NCBI RefSeq assembly: GCF_013870515.1
Contig: NZ_JACBXA010000023.1
Coordinates: 1 to 45,097 of the forward strand
DNA from: Streptomyces albidus (ex Kaewkla and Franco 2022)
GTDB taxonomy: Bacteria; Actinomycetota; Actinomycetes; Streptomycetales; Streptomycetaceae
Direction of reading: 5' to 3'
Length of the DNA stretch: 45,097 nt
Positions 24,439 through 33,079 of the stretch are shown piece after piece. Below the pieces are notes generated by a model. That model saw nothing but the letters and a program-made list of their open reading frames with translations. It was not told the DNA's origin and searched no databases. Numbering within the stretch: position 1 is the first letter of the stretch; every line of letters starts with the position of its first letter. Both the position numbers and the translations under genes were made by a program.

Positions 24439-24792
24439 CCGGCGCAGGGCCGAGGGAGAGACATGCGCATCGGCAGGTTTCGAGCATCTCGCGGTGCAGG
24501 CGCCCGGAGTTGGCCTCCTATGGCCGAAATCAGACTGGTCGTCGCCCCGGACGTGAGCGGCCCACACTCAATCGCCAGCCTTTACCGCATAGCGGAAGAA
24601 GCCTTGCCACTCAGGCTCCCGATCGCCGGAGACCGGTGCAGGCCCAGGTCGTCCTGACCTCCGCAGGCATGGCCCTCTCCACACACGCATCGCATCCGCG
24701 CCGAGACCACCGTGAGTGTCGCTGACCTCAGCAGGCCCTGGGCTTCTTCTCGGCGTGCGTCCGGTTAGTTCGCCGTCTCGGTCGAGCGGGAG
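24439..24792. other. Stretch without a recognisable gene
   Basis: About 350 bp after the methyltransferase fragment. A short plus-strand reading around 24520-24655 is open but unrecognised. Nothing else is seen. Confidence 0.4.
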
Positions 24793-25071
24793 CTACGGGG
24801 TCTTCAGATCCTTCATTGCAGCCTCGATCTGTCGGCGCAGGCGCCCGTCTACGACGCCTTCCTGCGTGGTGGCGACGATCTCCTCGGCCACGGTGTAGAG
24901 CTTGGTGTTCGTCTGCTGGGAGACAGCTACCAGGGTCTTCCACGCGTCGTCTTCGGCCAGGCTGTAGGCAGCCATGAGCACACCCATGGACTTGTCGATG
25001 ACTGGACGGGTCTCCATCGCCGTACGCAGCTGCTGCAGCTCCACGTGCTCATCGTGGGTGTCACCGCTCAC
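24793..25071 (-). CDS. ANTAR domain RNA-binding antiterminator
   Basis: 92 residues; GTG start at 25071 with GGGGG about 7 nt before it. The ANTAR three-helix domain covers about residues 12-68: ELQQLRTAMETRPVIDKSMG, VLMAAYSLAEDDAWKTLVAV and SQQTNTKLYTVAEEIVATT. The spacing of Ala and the aromatic residues match the consensus, with K27 and G30 in the usual loop. Such proteins bind paired RNA hexaloop stems and prevent termination. Most carry a GAF or receiver domain; this one has only a short N-terminus, so its signal input must be separate or absent. Confidence 0.87.
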   Translation of the reverse strand: MSGDTHDEHVELQQLRTAMETRPVIDKSMGVLMAAYSLAEDDAWKTLVAVSQQTNTKLYTVAEEIVATTQEGVVDGRLRRQIEAAMKDLKTP

Positions 25072-25484
25072 GGCCGGCCCCCGCTTCCTTAAGCCCGTAG
25101 AAGTATCCCAACAGTGCCCTCGTCGGAGAAAGCTTATGTGCTGGTCCGGCAGCCGGGGCAGATGGACGCTGGATGGGCCGTCTCGGGTACGCACGGAGGT
25201 GACATGGGCGGCGGAATGGCCGCCTACAGGTGATCGATAGCCTCGGCCGCATTCCGGTCGCTTGAGGTTGCGGCCATACGGAGGCGCAGGCTAGGGCAGG
25301 TCCTTCGGCGGGCCGATTGACCGGCGCGTGCGATGGCTGGCGACGTTGGGGACGGTTGCCACCCACCTCGGGCATGCACTAGCGCCGGCGTCCGGCCTTG
25401 CTGGTGCCCACGAAGACGTACTGTGCACAGACAGTGCAGGAAGCCCGAAAGAAGCCCCGCCGAGGAAACGGCCCGCAAGCCTCG
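25072..25484. other. Stretch without a recognisable gene
   Basis: About 410 bp between the ANTAR gene start and the end of the FUSC gene. No gene or clear hairpin recognised. The ANTAR promoter must lie at the left end. Confidence 0.4.
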
Positions 25485-26711
25485 TCAGGAGCGCTGAGCC
25501 GACGATCGGCCGACGGCCTGCTCGAGGACGTCGCACGTGTGCTGGACTTCCTCCATCAGCCGTGTCGCCTCGCCCAACAGGATCCCGTAGGGCTCGGAGG
25601 GGTCCGCCAGCGGCAGAGGGCCCCCATTGGCGAAGTCGACAAGCCGCCCGTGGCGTTCGCGAGCCTCCTCCGTCCTTGAGCACAACTCCTGGGACTGATC
25701 GGGCAGGTGCTCCCCCTGAAACCTGCTGTAGACCTCGGTGACCCGCGCGAGGGACGCGATGAAGTCGCCGTAGTGTTGCAGGAAGTCGCGGTGCTCTGGA
25801 TCCCCATCGCCGTCGTGCCACTGGACGAAACTTCGCGTCATGGATGCCACCTGGTACGTGACGCGCTCCAGGGCGTCGACCAGCTCTTGATAGCTGTCAA
25901 ACGATGGTTCCCCGGAGTGCCCTTGCAGCTTGCGGCGGGGGTTGTAGTAGAGGCTCTCCCAAGCCGTATGCACAGAGGACTTCGCCTGTTCGGTGATCGA
26001 GCCGAGATTGAACGCGCGATGCCGCCAGTGCCGTGTGCGCCCCTCCTCCAGCTCGCCTTCCTTCAGAGCCGGATAGATGTCGCTGAACAGGTCGCAAAGG
26101 CTCTGTCCCAAGGTCTGGATACCGTACTCGGCGCCGCGGTATCGCATCGGCGGCAGCACCAGCACGTTGACGAGCACCCCCACGCCGCAGCCGATGAGGA
26201 CGAGCAGGATGATCTGCCCGAGCTGCATGAACCCCTGACTGATACTGGCGGCGGAGATGTAGGTGGAGAAGGCGAAGAAGGCAGCCGTCGCCACGTTCGA
26301 GCCCTGCGAGCCCAGTGGCCGCCACCGCGCGATCGACAGCGCCGCCAGCGCCATCAAAACGAATGTCAGCATGTCCGGCCCGCCCAGCAGCCCCAGTGCT
26401 CCTTGCAGAAGCACTCCCAGCGCGACGGCACCCACATAGCGCAGCGCGTGCAACAACGACCGGTAGACAGTCACCTGCATGATCAGGACAGCTGAGAACG
26501 GGGCAAAAGCGGGGGTCTGAGCCTGCATCACATCGTGAGCCACGAACCAGGAAAGACTCGCGGCCAGAGTGCTCTTGCCGATGATGATCAGCACGTCGCG
26601 CTCGTGACCTCCACGCGCGCCGAGAGCTCTCCGCATCCACTGCCGCGCCCTGGCGACACGGCCCTGCGGCGCTGGTCGCTCGCCGTACGGCGACGCGGCT
26701 TCCTTGGACAC
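25485..26711 (-). CDS. FUSC / aromatic acid exporter-like membrane protein
   Basis: 408 residues. The GTG at 26711 has the strong site GGGGAGG at 5-6 nt. An Arg-rich start is followed by about six hydrophobic segments between residues 40 and 190, including STLAASLSWFVAHDVM, PFSAVLIMQVTVYRSLLHAL, VGAVALGVLLQGALGLL and QIILLVLIGCGVGVLVNVLV. The C-terminal 200 residues are soluble and helical with ALERVTYQVASMTRSFVQWH. This half-size FUSC layout (one membrane and one soluble domain) is common in Actinobacteria. Efflux of aromatic acids or other anions is the family role; no substrate is implied by neighbours. Confidence 0.87.
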   Translation of the reverse strand: MSKEAASPYGERPAPQGRVARARQWMRRALGARGGHERDVLIIIGKSTLAASLSWFVAHDVMQAQTPAFAPFSAVLIMQVTVYRSLLHALRYVGAVALGVLLQGALGLLGGPDMLTFVLMALAALSIARWRPLGSQGSNVATAAFFAFSTYISAASISQGFMQLGQIILLVLIGCGVGVLVNVLVLPPMRYRGAEYGIQTLGQSLCDLFSDIYPALKEGELEEGRTRHWRHRAFNLGSITEQAKSSVHTAWESLYYNPRRKLQGHSGEPSFDSYQELVDALERVTYQVASMTRSFVQWHDGDGDPEHRDFLQHYGDFIASLARVTEVYSRFQGEHLPDQSQELCSRTEEARERHGRLVDFANGGPLPLADPSEPYGILLGEATRLMEEVQHTCDVLEQAVGRSSAQRS

Positions 26712-27029
26712 GTATGCCTCCCCTAAACGGATGCGTGAAGTCGGGCCGCTCCCCTGTACCCCGGCACGAAAGACCTGAAGCGGGCGGTTCAGGCCTTGAC
26801 GACGGTTCATCGCTGCGGTTCACGTGATGAGGGGTGCACCTCGCGCGCAGCTCAACTCGCACTGCCCCCGCTTGACGGGCATTGGCGAAGGGTCGAGTCC
26901 TCAATAACGAGTTCAGCCCGTTAGAGCTCTCCGGCAGCCAGCGTGTGCCTCCACCCCGTGCCGCCTGCCCGGCCCGCTGCTTCGCGGCCGCAGCCAAGCA
27001 CCTCGGATGTGGGGGCTCTCCTCCTGCTG
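26712..27029. other. Stretch without a recognisable gene
   Basis: About 320 bp between the FUSC start and the broken DUF6098 gene. Nothing specific is seen. Confidence 0.4.
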
Positions 27030-27516
27030 CTACCCGGGGCCAGGGCCCTCGCGGGGGTCGTGTGGCGAGAAGCGCTCCGGTCTCCGCATCGGCCCCCACG
27101 CACCCCTTTGCCGGGCGACCTCGGACTCGGCTTCGTCGATCACGCTCTGGGCGAGCCAGGCCACCGGGCGGATCCTGCGGACGAGTGGCTCGTTGTCTGG
27201 ACCGCGTCCAGCCGCTTCGCCGAGGAGAACCCACGGGTGGATGCCCGGGCCTCTTGTCCTCGCGGAGGTGGCTGTAGTCGTACAACCTGCGCGCAACCCA
27301 CAATCTCGTCGACTGATCGCCCCACCACTCCTCGGGGCGCAGAGGGTTCGCCGAGAGGCCGGGCATCTCTACACCGGTCAGTTCATCTCTACTTCCCGGA
27401 CTGCCGCGACGGTCCGTCTCCGGCCCGCGGGACCACCGGACGAAGACCGTTTCCCCTCGCTCGATGAGTTCGACCAACTGCCGGAGGAAGGCGAAAGTAG
27501 GCAGATCGCGGTTCAC
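27030..27516 (-). pseudogene. DUF6098-family gene with a +1 frameshift
   Basis: The first part, from GTG 27516, reads FLRQLVELIERGETVFVRWS, then DELTGVEMPGLSANPLRPEE and WVARRLYDYSHLREDKRPG, which I recall as the DUF6098 family of streptomycete proteins. The continuation is found in another frame: HPWVLLGEAAGRGPDNEPLV, RPVAWLAQSVIDEAESEVAR, ending near AWGPMRR. The frames meet at about 27246-27250. Removing one C from GGGCATC there gives RPGIHPWVLL and a continuous protein of about 160 residues. It may be a true inactivation or a sequencing error. The role of the family is unknown. Confidence 0.8.
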
Positions 27517-27640
27517 GACGCCTCTACTACCCCTGGCGCTATAGCCCAGTCATCGAGGTTCCTGGCGCGGTACCAGAGGGGTGTGGAGTCCGAGGGCGAG
27601 GGAACCCAAAGGCCGTACGCCCTAAAACAGAGGAGGAGTC

Positions 27641-27973
27641 ATGCCGGCGGGATCGAATTCCAAGCGTGAACGACAGTACGAGCACGTCAAGGAAGGCGCC
27701 AAGCAGCGCGGAACCTCCACGGGCCGGGCCAAGGAAATCGCGGCCCGCACGGTCAACAAGGAGCGCGCACGTACAGGCGAGGCCGACCAGAAGAGCCGCA
27801 CCTCCTTGAAAGGCAAGTCCGCCCCGGCGCGCGGTGGAAAGCGCTCCGGCAACCGCCTCGCTCCCAGCGGCGGACCCACACGGGACCAGCTCTACAACGA
27901 GGCACGCCAGCGCGGCATTAAGGGGCGTTCCTCCATGAACAAGCAGGAGCTCGAGAAGGCCCTCGGCCGCTGA
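27641..27973 (+). CDS. Small basic protein with Rho_N-like C-terminus
   Basis: 110 residues; ATG preceded by the near-ideal AGGAGGAGT. The N-terminal 75 residues are highly basic (KRERQYEHVKEGAKQRG, then GRAKEIAARTVNKERARTG). The C-terminal 32 residues (PTRDQLYNEARQRGIKGRSS then MNKQELEKALGR) form a SAP/Rho_N-type helix-extended loop-helix motif. Relatives are commonly labelled plasmid stabilization protein, without real evidence. The layout suggests a nucleic acid-binding stress protein. Confidence 0.87.
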   Translation: MPAGSNSKRERQYEHVKEGAKQRGTSTGRAKEIAARTVNKERARTGEADQKSRTSLKGKSAPARGGKRSGNRLAPSGGPTRDQLYNEARQRGIKGRSSMNKQELEKALGR

Positions 27974-28047
27974 CCGCCTGCTGCACCGGCAGCGCGGACC
28001 GGGCAGCACCGATTCCGTGACCCCCTTTCGGACACCGGCGGCCGTGG

Positions 28048-28292
28048 TCAACGTCCTCGGTTATCGACGAGGGCCTGCAAGATGCCTGCCGTGTTGCGAA
28101 GTTCCTGCCCGGGGGCCTCTCGGTCCCCAGCATGGCGACGAGATCCTCACGTGAGAGCAGGTCGACCGCTCCGGGCCAGCGGTCCTTCGCCGTGGCCGCG
28201 TCGACAATGAGCACCCTGCCCTCCACTTGTACGAGCCGGGGGCCGGGCCCTTCAGTGGCGAGCAGGGCGCGCAGTTGGATTTCGCTGACCAC
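28048..28292 (-). pseudogene. Small hypothetical gene with a 1-nt frameshift in a C run
   Basis: The start is GTG 28292 with AGAGGGGA in front. The reading MVSEIQLRALLATEGPGPRL, VQVEGRVLIVDAATAKDRWP and LLSREDLVAML is a plausible small conserved protein. The natural C-terminus, QELRNTAGILQALVDNRGR, lies in another frame and ends at 28048. Adding one base to the CCCCC run at about 28110 would join them into 81 residues. The frame that continues without correction is low-complexity and long. The family is not named to me. It may be inactivated or misread. Confidence 0.6.
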
Positions 28293-28420
28293 AGGTTTCC
28301 CCTCTCAGGCCGGACAGCTTCGGTGGGCTCGAATGAGGTGTCAGTCGCACTCGCTAGGAGGGCGGAGTCCACGTTCCGGCCTCTCCGGCACCGCATTGTG
28401 AATCGCCGGTATCGGTGACG

Positions 28421-28777
28421 TCAGCGGAGGGCCAAATACTGTACTGGCACGCCAAGGGCCAGCACTGCCAGGGCGATCAGAGTGAGATGACAGAAGAGGC
28501 GTCGGCGCAACTGCTCGTAACGGGCGGTGTATTCCCCCCGAAGCTCTGAGCAGCGCTCTACGACGCCTTCAAGTACGCGCCGGGTCAATGCCATTCGGTT
28601 TTCGGTGTAGATCCTGACGACATCCTCGTGCTGAGCCGTGGTGAGCCACGGAAGACGCTCGGCGAATGCTTCCGCTTCAACTCGCGCGCCCTTCCTGTAC
28701 GTCTGGGCCGCCAAGTACCCCTCCAATTGCGCAAGACCCGCTGCGGTCTCACTACGGCTGGTCTTGAGGGTTGGCAT
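28421..28777 (-). CDS. Small membrane-anchored protein downstream of ctaD
   Basis: 118 residues; ATG at 28777 with a GGAG-type site. It begins MPTLKTSRSETAAGLAQLEG, continues with a charged helical part (LPWLTTAQHEDVVRIYTENR, then MALTRRVLEGVVERCSELRG) and ends with one hydrophobic segment at residues 96-115 (FCHLTLIALAVLALGVPVQY). It lies 17 bp after the ctaD stop on the same strand and should be cotranscribed. A C-tail anchored partner or assembly helper of this oxidase is inference; the family has no assigned function that I know. Confidence 0.85.
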   Translation of the reverse strand: MPTLKTSRSETAAGLAQLEGYLAAQTYRKGARVEAEAFAERLPWLTTAQHEDVVRIYTENRMALTRRVLEGVVERCSELRGEYTARYEQLRRRLFCHLTLIALAVLALGVPVQYLALR

Positions 28778-28794
28778 GGCTGCTCCTGCTCCCT

Positions 28795-30498
28795 TCAGTT
28801 GTCGCTCTGACCGGGTACGGCTGGAGCACCGATGTCGCCTCGCTCGTTGTCGTGACGTTGAACGGCGGCGATTTTCGGGTGGTGGAGGTCGAATGCGGGG
28901 GACTCGGAGCGTACGCGCGGCAGGCTGCAGAAGTTGTGCCTGGGCGGCGGGCAGGAGGTCGCCCATTCCAGGGACCTGCCGTATCCCCAAGGGTCATCGA
29001 CGACGATCTTGGTGTCGGTAGTGGCGGTCTTCCAGACGTTGTAGAGGAAGGGAAGCGTGGACAGGCCCAGCAGGAACGCGCCGATGGTCGAGACGGTGTT
29101 CAGCGCGGTGTATCCGTCGGCGTCCAGGTAGTCCGCGTAGCGCCGCGGCATCCCCTCGGCACCGAGCCAGTGGTGCACGAGGAAGGTGGTGTGAAATCCG
29201 ATGAACAGGGTCCAGAAATGGATCTTCCCCAAGGTTTCGTCGAGCATCCGCCCGGTGAACTTCGGCCACCAGAAGTAGAAGCCCGCGAACATCGCGAAGA
29301 CCACGGTGCCGAACACGACGTAGTGGAAGTGGGCGACCACGAAATAGCTGTCGGTGACGTGGAAGTCCATCGGCGGGGAGGCGAGCAGGACGCCTGTCAG
29401 ACCGCCGAAGAGGAACGTGACGAGGAAGCCGAGACTCCACAGCATGGGGGTCTCGAACGACAACGATCCTCTCCACAGGGTGCCGACCCAGTTGAAGAAC
29501 TTCACGCCTGTGGGCACGGCGATGAGGAAGGACATGAACGAGAAGAAGGGCAGCAGGACCGCACCCGTCGCGAACATGTGATGGGCCCAGACGGTGACCG
29601 AGAGACCGGTGATGGCGATGGTGGCGCCGACCAGGCCCACGTATCCGAAGATCGGCTTGCGGCTGAAGACGGGGAGGATCTCGGTCACCACCCCGAAGAA
29701 GGGCAGGGCGATGATGTAGACCTCGGGGTGGCCGAAGAACCAGAAGAGGTGCTGCCACAGCAGCGGCCCCCCGTTGGCGGCGTCGTAGATGTGGGCGCCG
29801 AATTTGCGGTCCGCCTCAAGTGCGAAGAGCGCGGCGGCCAGCACGGGGAATGCCATCAGGACGAGCACGCTGGTCAGCAGGATGTTCCACGTGAAGATCG
29901 GCATCCTGAACATGGTCATTCCCGGCGCGCGCATGCAGATGATGGTCGTGATGAAGTTGACCGCGCCGAGGATGGTTCCGAAGCCCGACAGCGCCAGTCC
30001 CATGACCCACAGGTCCCCGCCGAGTCCTGGAGTGTGCTGCCCGTCCGAGAGGGGCGTGTACGCGAACCAGCCGAAGTCGGCGGCGCCGTTGGGGGTGAGG
30101 AAGCCGATGACGGTGATGAGTCCGCCGAAGAGGTAAAGCCAGTACGACAGCATGTTCAGGCGGGGGAAGGCCACGTCCGGAGAGCCGATCTGCAGCGGCA
30201 TGATGGCATTGGCGAATCCGGCGAAGAGCGGTGTGGCGAAGAACAGCATCATGATCGTGCCGTGCATCGTGAACGCCTGGTTGTACTGCTCGGCGGAGAT
30301 CAACTGCATGCCCGGCCGGGCCAGTTCGGCTCTCATCACCAACGCCAGCAGCCCCGCGAAGAGGAAGAAGACGAAGCCGCTCACCATGTAGAGCGAGCCG
30401 ATCTTCTTGTGGTCCGTCGTCGTCAGCCACGTGACGACCACAGCCCCCGGTGTGCGCTTGGTGACCCGCTCCTCCTGGGGCCTGGTCAGCAATGCCAT
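28795..30498 (-). CDS. ctaD: Cytochrome c oxidase subunit I (aa3-type)
   Basis: 567 residues with about twelve membrane segments. All redox ligands are visible: heme a His in [15 protein letters not shown], the CuB His and cross-linked Tyr in [15 protein letters not shown], the CuB pair in [13 protein letters not shown], and the two heme His in [19 protein letters not shown]. The C-terminus reads [18 protein letters not shown], as in other Streptomyces copies. It reduces O2 to water at the membrane and pumps protons. No subunit II, III or cytochrome bc1 gene is adjacent, so this is an orphan extra copy relying on subunits encoded elsewhere. An internally deleted relative lies at 5640-5819. 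Confidence 0.96.
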   Translation of the reverse strand: MALLTRPQEERVTKRTPGAVVVTWLTTTDHKKIGSLYMVSGFVFFLFAGLLALVMRAELARPGMQLISAEQYNQAFTMHGTIMMLFFATPLFAGFANAIMPLQIGSPDVAFPRLNMLSYWLYLFGGLITVIGFLTPNGAADFGWFAYTPLSDGQHTPGLGGDLWVMGLALSGFGTILGAVNFITTIICMRAPGMTMFRMPIFTWNILLTSVLVLMAFPVLAAALFALEADRKFGAHIYDAANGGPLLWQHLFWFFGHPEVYIIALPFFGVVTEILPVFSRKPIFGYVGLVGATIAITGLSVTVWAHHMFATGAVLLPFFSFMSFLIAVPTGVKFFNWVGTLWRGSLSFETPMLWSLGFLVTFLFGGLTGVLLASPPMDFHVTDSYFVVAHFHYVVFGTVVFAMFAGFYFWWPKFTGRMLDETLGKIHFWTLFIGFHTTFLVHHWLGAEGMPRRYADYLDADGYTALNTVSTIGAFLLGLSTLPFLYNVWKTATTDTKIVVDDPWGYGRSLEWATSCPPPRHNFCSLPRVRSESPAFDLHHPKIAAVQRHDNERGDIGAPAVPGQSDN

Positions 30499-30766
30499 GG
30501 GGGCCTGCCCTTCGCTCGCCGAAACTCGGATGCGTCTCGGCCGGGGCCTAGCCAGCGCGGGGGCGGTGCCAGGGCGTGGGCCGGTGCACGACGTTCGTAC
30601 CTGCCGAAGGAGTCCGGACAGGTGCTTTCAGCCTTTCGTGGGCCCGGCATACAGCCGGTTTACGGCGGGAGCCGCCAACCGTGAGAGAAACTCGATGTGA
30701 CAGGGGCCCTCGTCTGTTGTTGGGAGGTCACGCCAACGAGGCGAGCGACGGGCGCGACCTCTACCA
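30499..30766. other. ctaD upstream region with an inverted match to 5.6 kb
   Basis: Positions 30499-30530 resemble the leader of the deleted ctaD copy. Positions 30575-30641 match 5562-5635 in reverse orientation. The rest shows no gene. The ctaD promoter should lie here on the minus strand. Confidence 0.5.
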
Positions 30767-30815
30767 GCGCGCCTGTAAACAGAAGGTCCTCGGTTCGAGT
30801 CCGACAGGCGGCTCC
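30767..30815 (+). pseudogene. 3' half of tRNA-Thr(UGU), degenerate; possible att scar
   Basis: The sequence holds a TGT anticodon (30774-30776), the variable part AGGTC, a T arm with TTCGAGT, and the acceptor end AGGCGGC followed by TCC (to 30815), as in tRNA-Thr of Streptomyces. The D arm and 5' acceptor strand are missing, the anticodon stem does not pair, position 33 is C instead of T, and the first T-stem pair is C-C. It cannot be a working tRNA. Integrative elements of actinomycetes use tRNA 3' ends as attachment sites and leave such copies, so this is probably an old attachment scar. Confidence 0.65.
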
Positions 30816-31033
30816 CTGGGCACAGGCCGGTTCCGATCATGGAAGCGGAATTTTTGATCTTGATTGCTAGCACCTGTGATCGACGCCGTCCCTTGTCCCG
30901 TCGGAACTGCAGCGCACGCGCAACATCACATTGCTCCGCATGCAGCACAGGAAACCCGCCCCTAGCGTGGAGACGAAGGTGCACAGCAAATGGCACGTGT
31001 GCGCAGCCCCACGCAGCTGCGGAGGAGGTTCGA

Positions 31034-32161
31034 ATGTCTGCATCGGAGCCCGCATCACCGGGCGGTCCCGAGGAACGTCCCGACAGGCAGCGCGAAGGTC
31101 CGGCACCGGAGCCAGCCGCTGAGGGCCCCTTCGAGAAGCACACCGGCCGAGAGGCCGGGGCTACCGAGCGCTCGGCGTCCGTGAGCCACCTCGACGAGAA
31201 GCGCACCGGCCGGCAGCCCGAGGGTCCCGCCCATCCCAGGAAGGCGGGACTGGGGCAGACGCTCAAGCGCACGCTCAGCGAGTTCAAGGAAGACAATCTC
31301 TCCGACTCGGCAGCGGCCCTTACCTACTACGGGGTGCTCTCCATCTTCCCCGCGCTCATCGCGCTGCTCTCCCTCGTCGGTCTGATCATGAGCCCCAAGA
31401 AGATCATCAGCGCCGCCACGGACCTGGTCAGCTCGATCGGGCCCGCCTCCGCGGTGAACACCCTCAAGGGGCCGATCAGCAGCCTGGCGGCGAGCAAGGA
31501 AGCAGCCGGGGTGCTGCTCGTCGTCGGTGTCGCCGCGGCTTTGTGGACGGCGTCGGGTTACGTCGGTGCGTTCATGCGGGCCTCGAATGTGATCTACGAG
31601 GTGGAGGAAGGCCGGCCCGTCTTCAAGCTCCGCCCCCTTCAGATGCTCGTCACGCTCCTTCTCGTCCTGCTGCAAGCCGTCGTACTGATCTCTCTGGTGG
31701 TCAGCGGACCGCTGGCCACCAAAGTCGGCTCGGCCATCGGGGCCGGAGGCTCCGCAGTGACAGCCTGGAACTTCGCGAAGTGGCCGGTCCTGCTGCTGGT
31801 CGTCGTGCTCATGTTCGCCGTCCTGTACTACGCCTCTCCCAACGCCCGGCTGTCCGGCCTGAAGTCGGTCCTTCCAGGCGCACTGCTGGCACTGGCCATC
31901 TGGCTCGTCGCATCCGTCGGCTTCGCCGCCTACGTCGCCAACTTCGGCTCGTACAACAAGACATACGGAGCGCTCGCCGGAGTGATCGTCTTCCTGGTGT
32001 GGCTGTGGATCACGAACCTCGCCATCCTGCTGGGCGCGGAGTTCAACGCGGAGCGCGAACGCAGCCGGCAGATCGCAGCCGGAACCCGCGGCGCCGAACG
32101 CGAACTCCAACTCGACGAACGCTCCAAGCCCAAGCGGAAGAAGCGCTCACGCACCGCATGA
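31034..32161 (+). CDS. YihY/BrkB family inner membrane protein
   Basis: 375 residues; the ATG at 31034 follows GGAGGAGG, while upstream in-frame codons lack support. Residues 1-75 are charged and disordered. The YihY domain spans about 80-345: LSEFKEDNLSDSAAALTYYG is the entry motif, then YYGVLSIFPALIALLSLVGL, VAAALWTASGYVGAFMRASN and the end VIVFLVWLWITNLAILLGAE, six membrane segments in all. The C-terminal tail is basic. The family was formerly called RNase BN in error; its function is still unclear, perhaps transport or envelope integrity. It stands alone. Confidence 0.92.
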   Translation: MSASEPASPGGPEERPDRQREGPAPEPAAEGPFEKHTGREAGATERSASVSHLDEKRTGRQPEGPAHPRKAGLGQTLKRTLSEFKEDNLSDSAAALTYYGVLSIFPALIALLSLVGLIMSPKKIISAATDLVSSIGPASAVNTLKGPISSLAASKEAAGVLLVVGVAAALWTASGYVGAFMRASNVIYEVEEGRPVFKLRPLQMLVTLLLVLLQAVVLISLVVSGPLATKVGSAIGAGGSAVTAWNFAKWPVLLLVVVLMFAVLYYASPNARLSGLKSVLPGALLALAIWLVASVGFAAYVANFGSYNKTYGALAGVIVFLVWLWITNLAILLGAEFNAERERSRQIAAGTRGAERELQLDERSKPKRKKRSRTA

Positions 32162-32273
32162 GTGGCTGATGCGCGAGTGCCGACGATCGGGCCGCCATCG
32201 CCACAAACCCCTCGCGTCGGGGAATGACCGCTCAGCAGCGGGTCCTCCTTCATTGCCCCGACTGTCGAGGCCT

Positions 32274-32316
32274 CCCCGTCTACCAACCGTCACCAGTGGC
32301 GGGCGCGTAGACGGGG
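32274..32316. terminator. Candidate terminator after the BrkB gene
   Basis: A perfect 10-bp inverted repeat CCCCGTCTAC/GTAGACGGGG encloses 23 nt, 112 bp after the BrkB stop. No U tract follows, so this is a moderate call. The remaining 200 bp before ahpC hold its promoter and two GATCAAC copies (32431 and 32462 area). Confidence 0.4.
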
Positions 32317-32518
32317 ACCCCTCTGCTTGAGAAGCGGTCTGTCTGTCAAGACGGACAAGGACAGGTGTCGGCACCAGGCAGGACGCTGCAACTGTCGTCG
32401 ACGGGCACTCGCCTGCTGTGATTTTTGTGATCAACGCTCGATATGGCACTGTGGGTGACTCGATCAACCACTAGGAATGTCATGCAAGTTGGTCATTCCG
32501 TCTCGCAAGGAGTGCACG

Positions 32519-33073
32519 TTGCTCACCGTCGGTGACAAGTTCCCCGAGTTCGATCTGACCGCCTGCGTCTCCCTGGAGAAGGGGCAGGAGTTCGAGCAGA
32601 TCAACCACAAGACCCATGAGGGCAAGTGGAAAGTGGTCTTCTTCTGGCCCAAGGACTTCACCTTCGTGTGCCCCACCGAGATCGCCGCCTTCGGCAAGCT
32701 GGAGGAGGAGTTCGCCGATCGCGACGCCCAGATCCTCGGCGTCTCCGGCGACTCGGAGTTCGTGCACCACGCCTGGCGCAAGGACCACGAGGACCTGCGC
32801 GACCTGCCCTTCCCGATGCTCGCCGACTCCAAGCACGAGCTGATGCAGGACTGCGGCGTCGAGGGTGAGGACGGCTTCGCGCAGCGCGCGGTCTTCATCG
32901 TGGACCAGAACAACGAGATCCAGTTCACGATGGTCACAGCCGGCTCCGTCGGCCGTAACCCCAAGGAGGTCCTGCGGGTGCTCGACGCCCTGCAGACCGA
33001 TGAGCTCTGCCCCTGCAACTGGACGCAGGGCGAGCAGACACTCGACCCGGTCGAGTTGCTGGCGGGGGCGTGA
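32519..33073 (+). CDS. ahpC: Alkyl hydroperoxide reductase AhpC (2-Cys peroxiredoxin)
   Basis: 184 residues. The start chosen is TTG at 32519, because AAGGAG sits 7 nt before it and because actinobacterial AhpC begins LTVGDKFPEF; a longer frame adds an unusual extension. The peroxidatic cysteine is C51 in KDFTFVCPTEIAAFG, and the C-terminal ELCPCNW holds C164 and C166 as resolving cysteines, typical of the AhpD-linked type. It reduces H2O2, organic peroxides and peroxynitrite. It is followed after 6 bp by ahpD, its reductase. OxyR, divergent to ahpC in S. coelicolor, is not found beside it here. Confidence 0.96.
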   Translation: MLTVGDKFPEFDLTACVSLEKGQEFEQINHKTHEGKWKVVFFWPKDFTFVCPTEIAAFGKLEEEFADRDAQILGVSGDSEFVHHAWRKDHEDLRDLPFPMLADSKHELMQDCGVEGEDGFAQRAVFIVDQNNEIQFTMVTAGSVGRNPKEVLRVLDALQTDELCPCNWTQGEQTLDPVELLAGA

Positions 33074-33079
33074 GGCCCG

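Noticed and set aside
28771..30684. Long open frame on the plus strand antisense to ctaD (over 600 codons)
   Set aside because: It mirrors the ctaD gene codon for codon with an extreme Glu, Gly and Arg composition, as GC-rich antisense frames do, and has no domain.
30767..30815. Functional tRNA-Thr gene
   Set aside because: No D arm or 5' acceptor strand can be found upstream, the anticodon stem does not pair and position 33 is not T.
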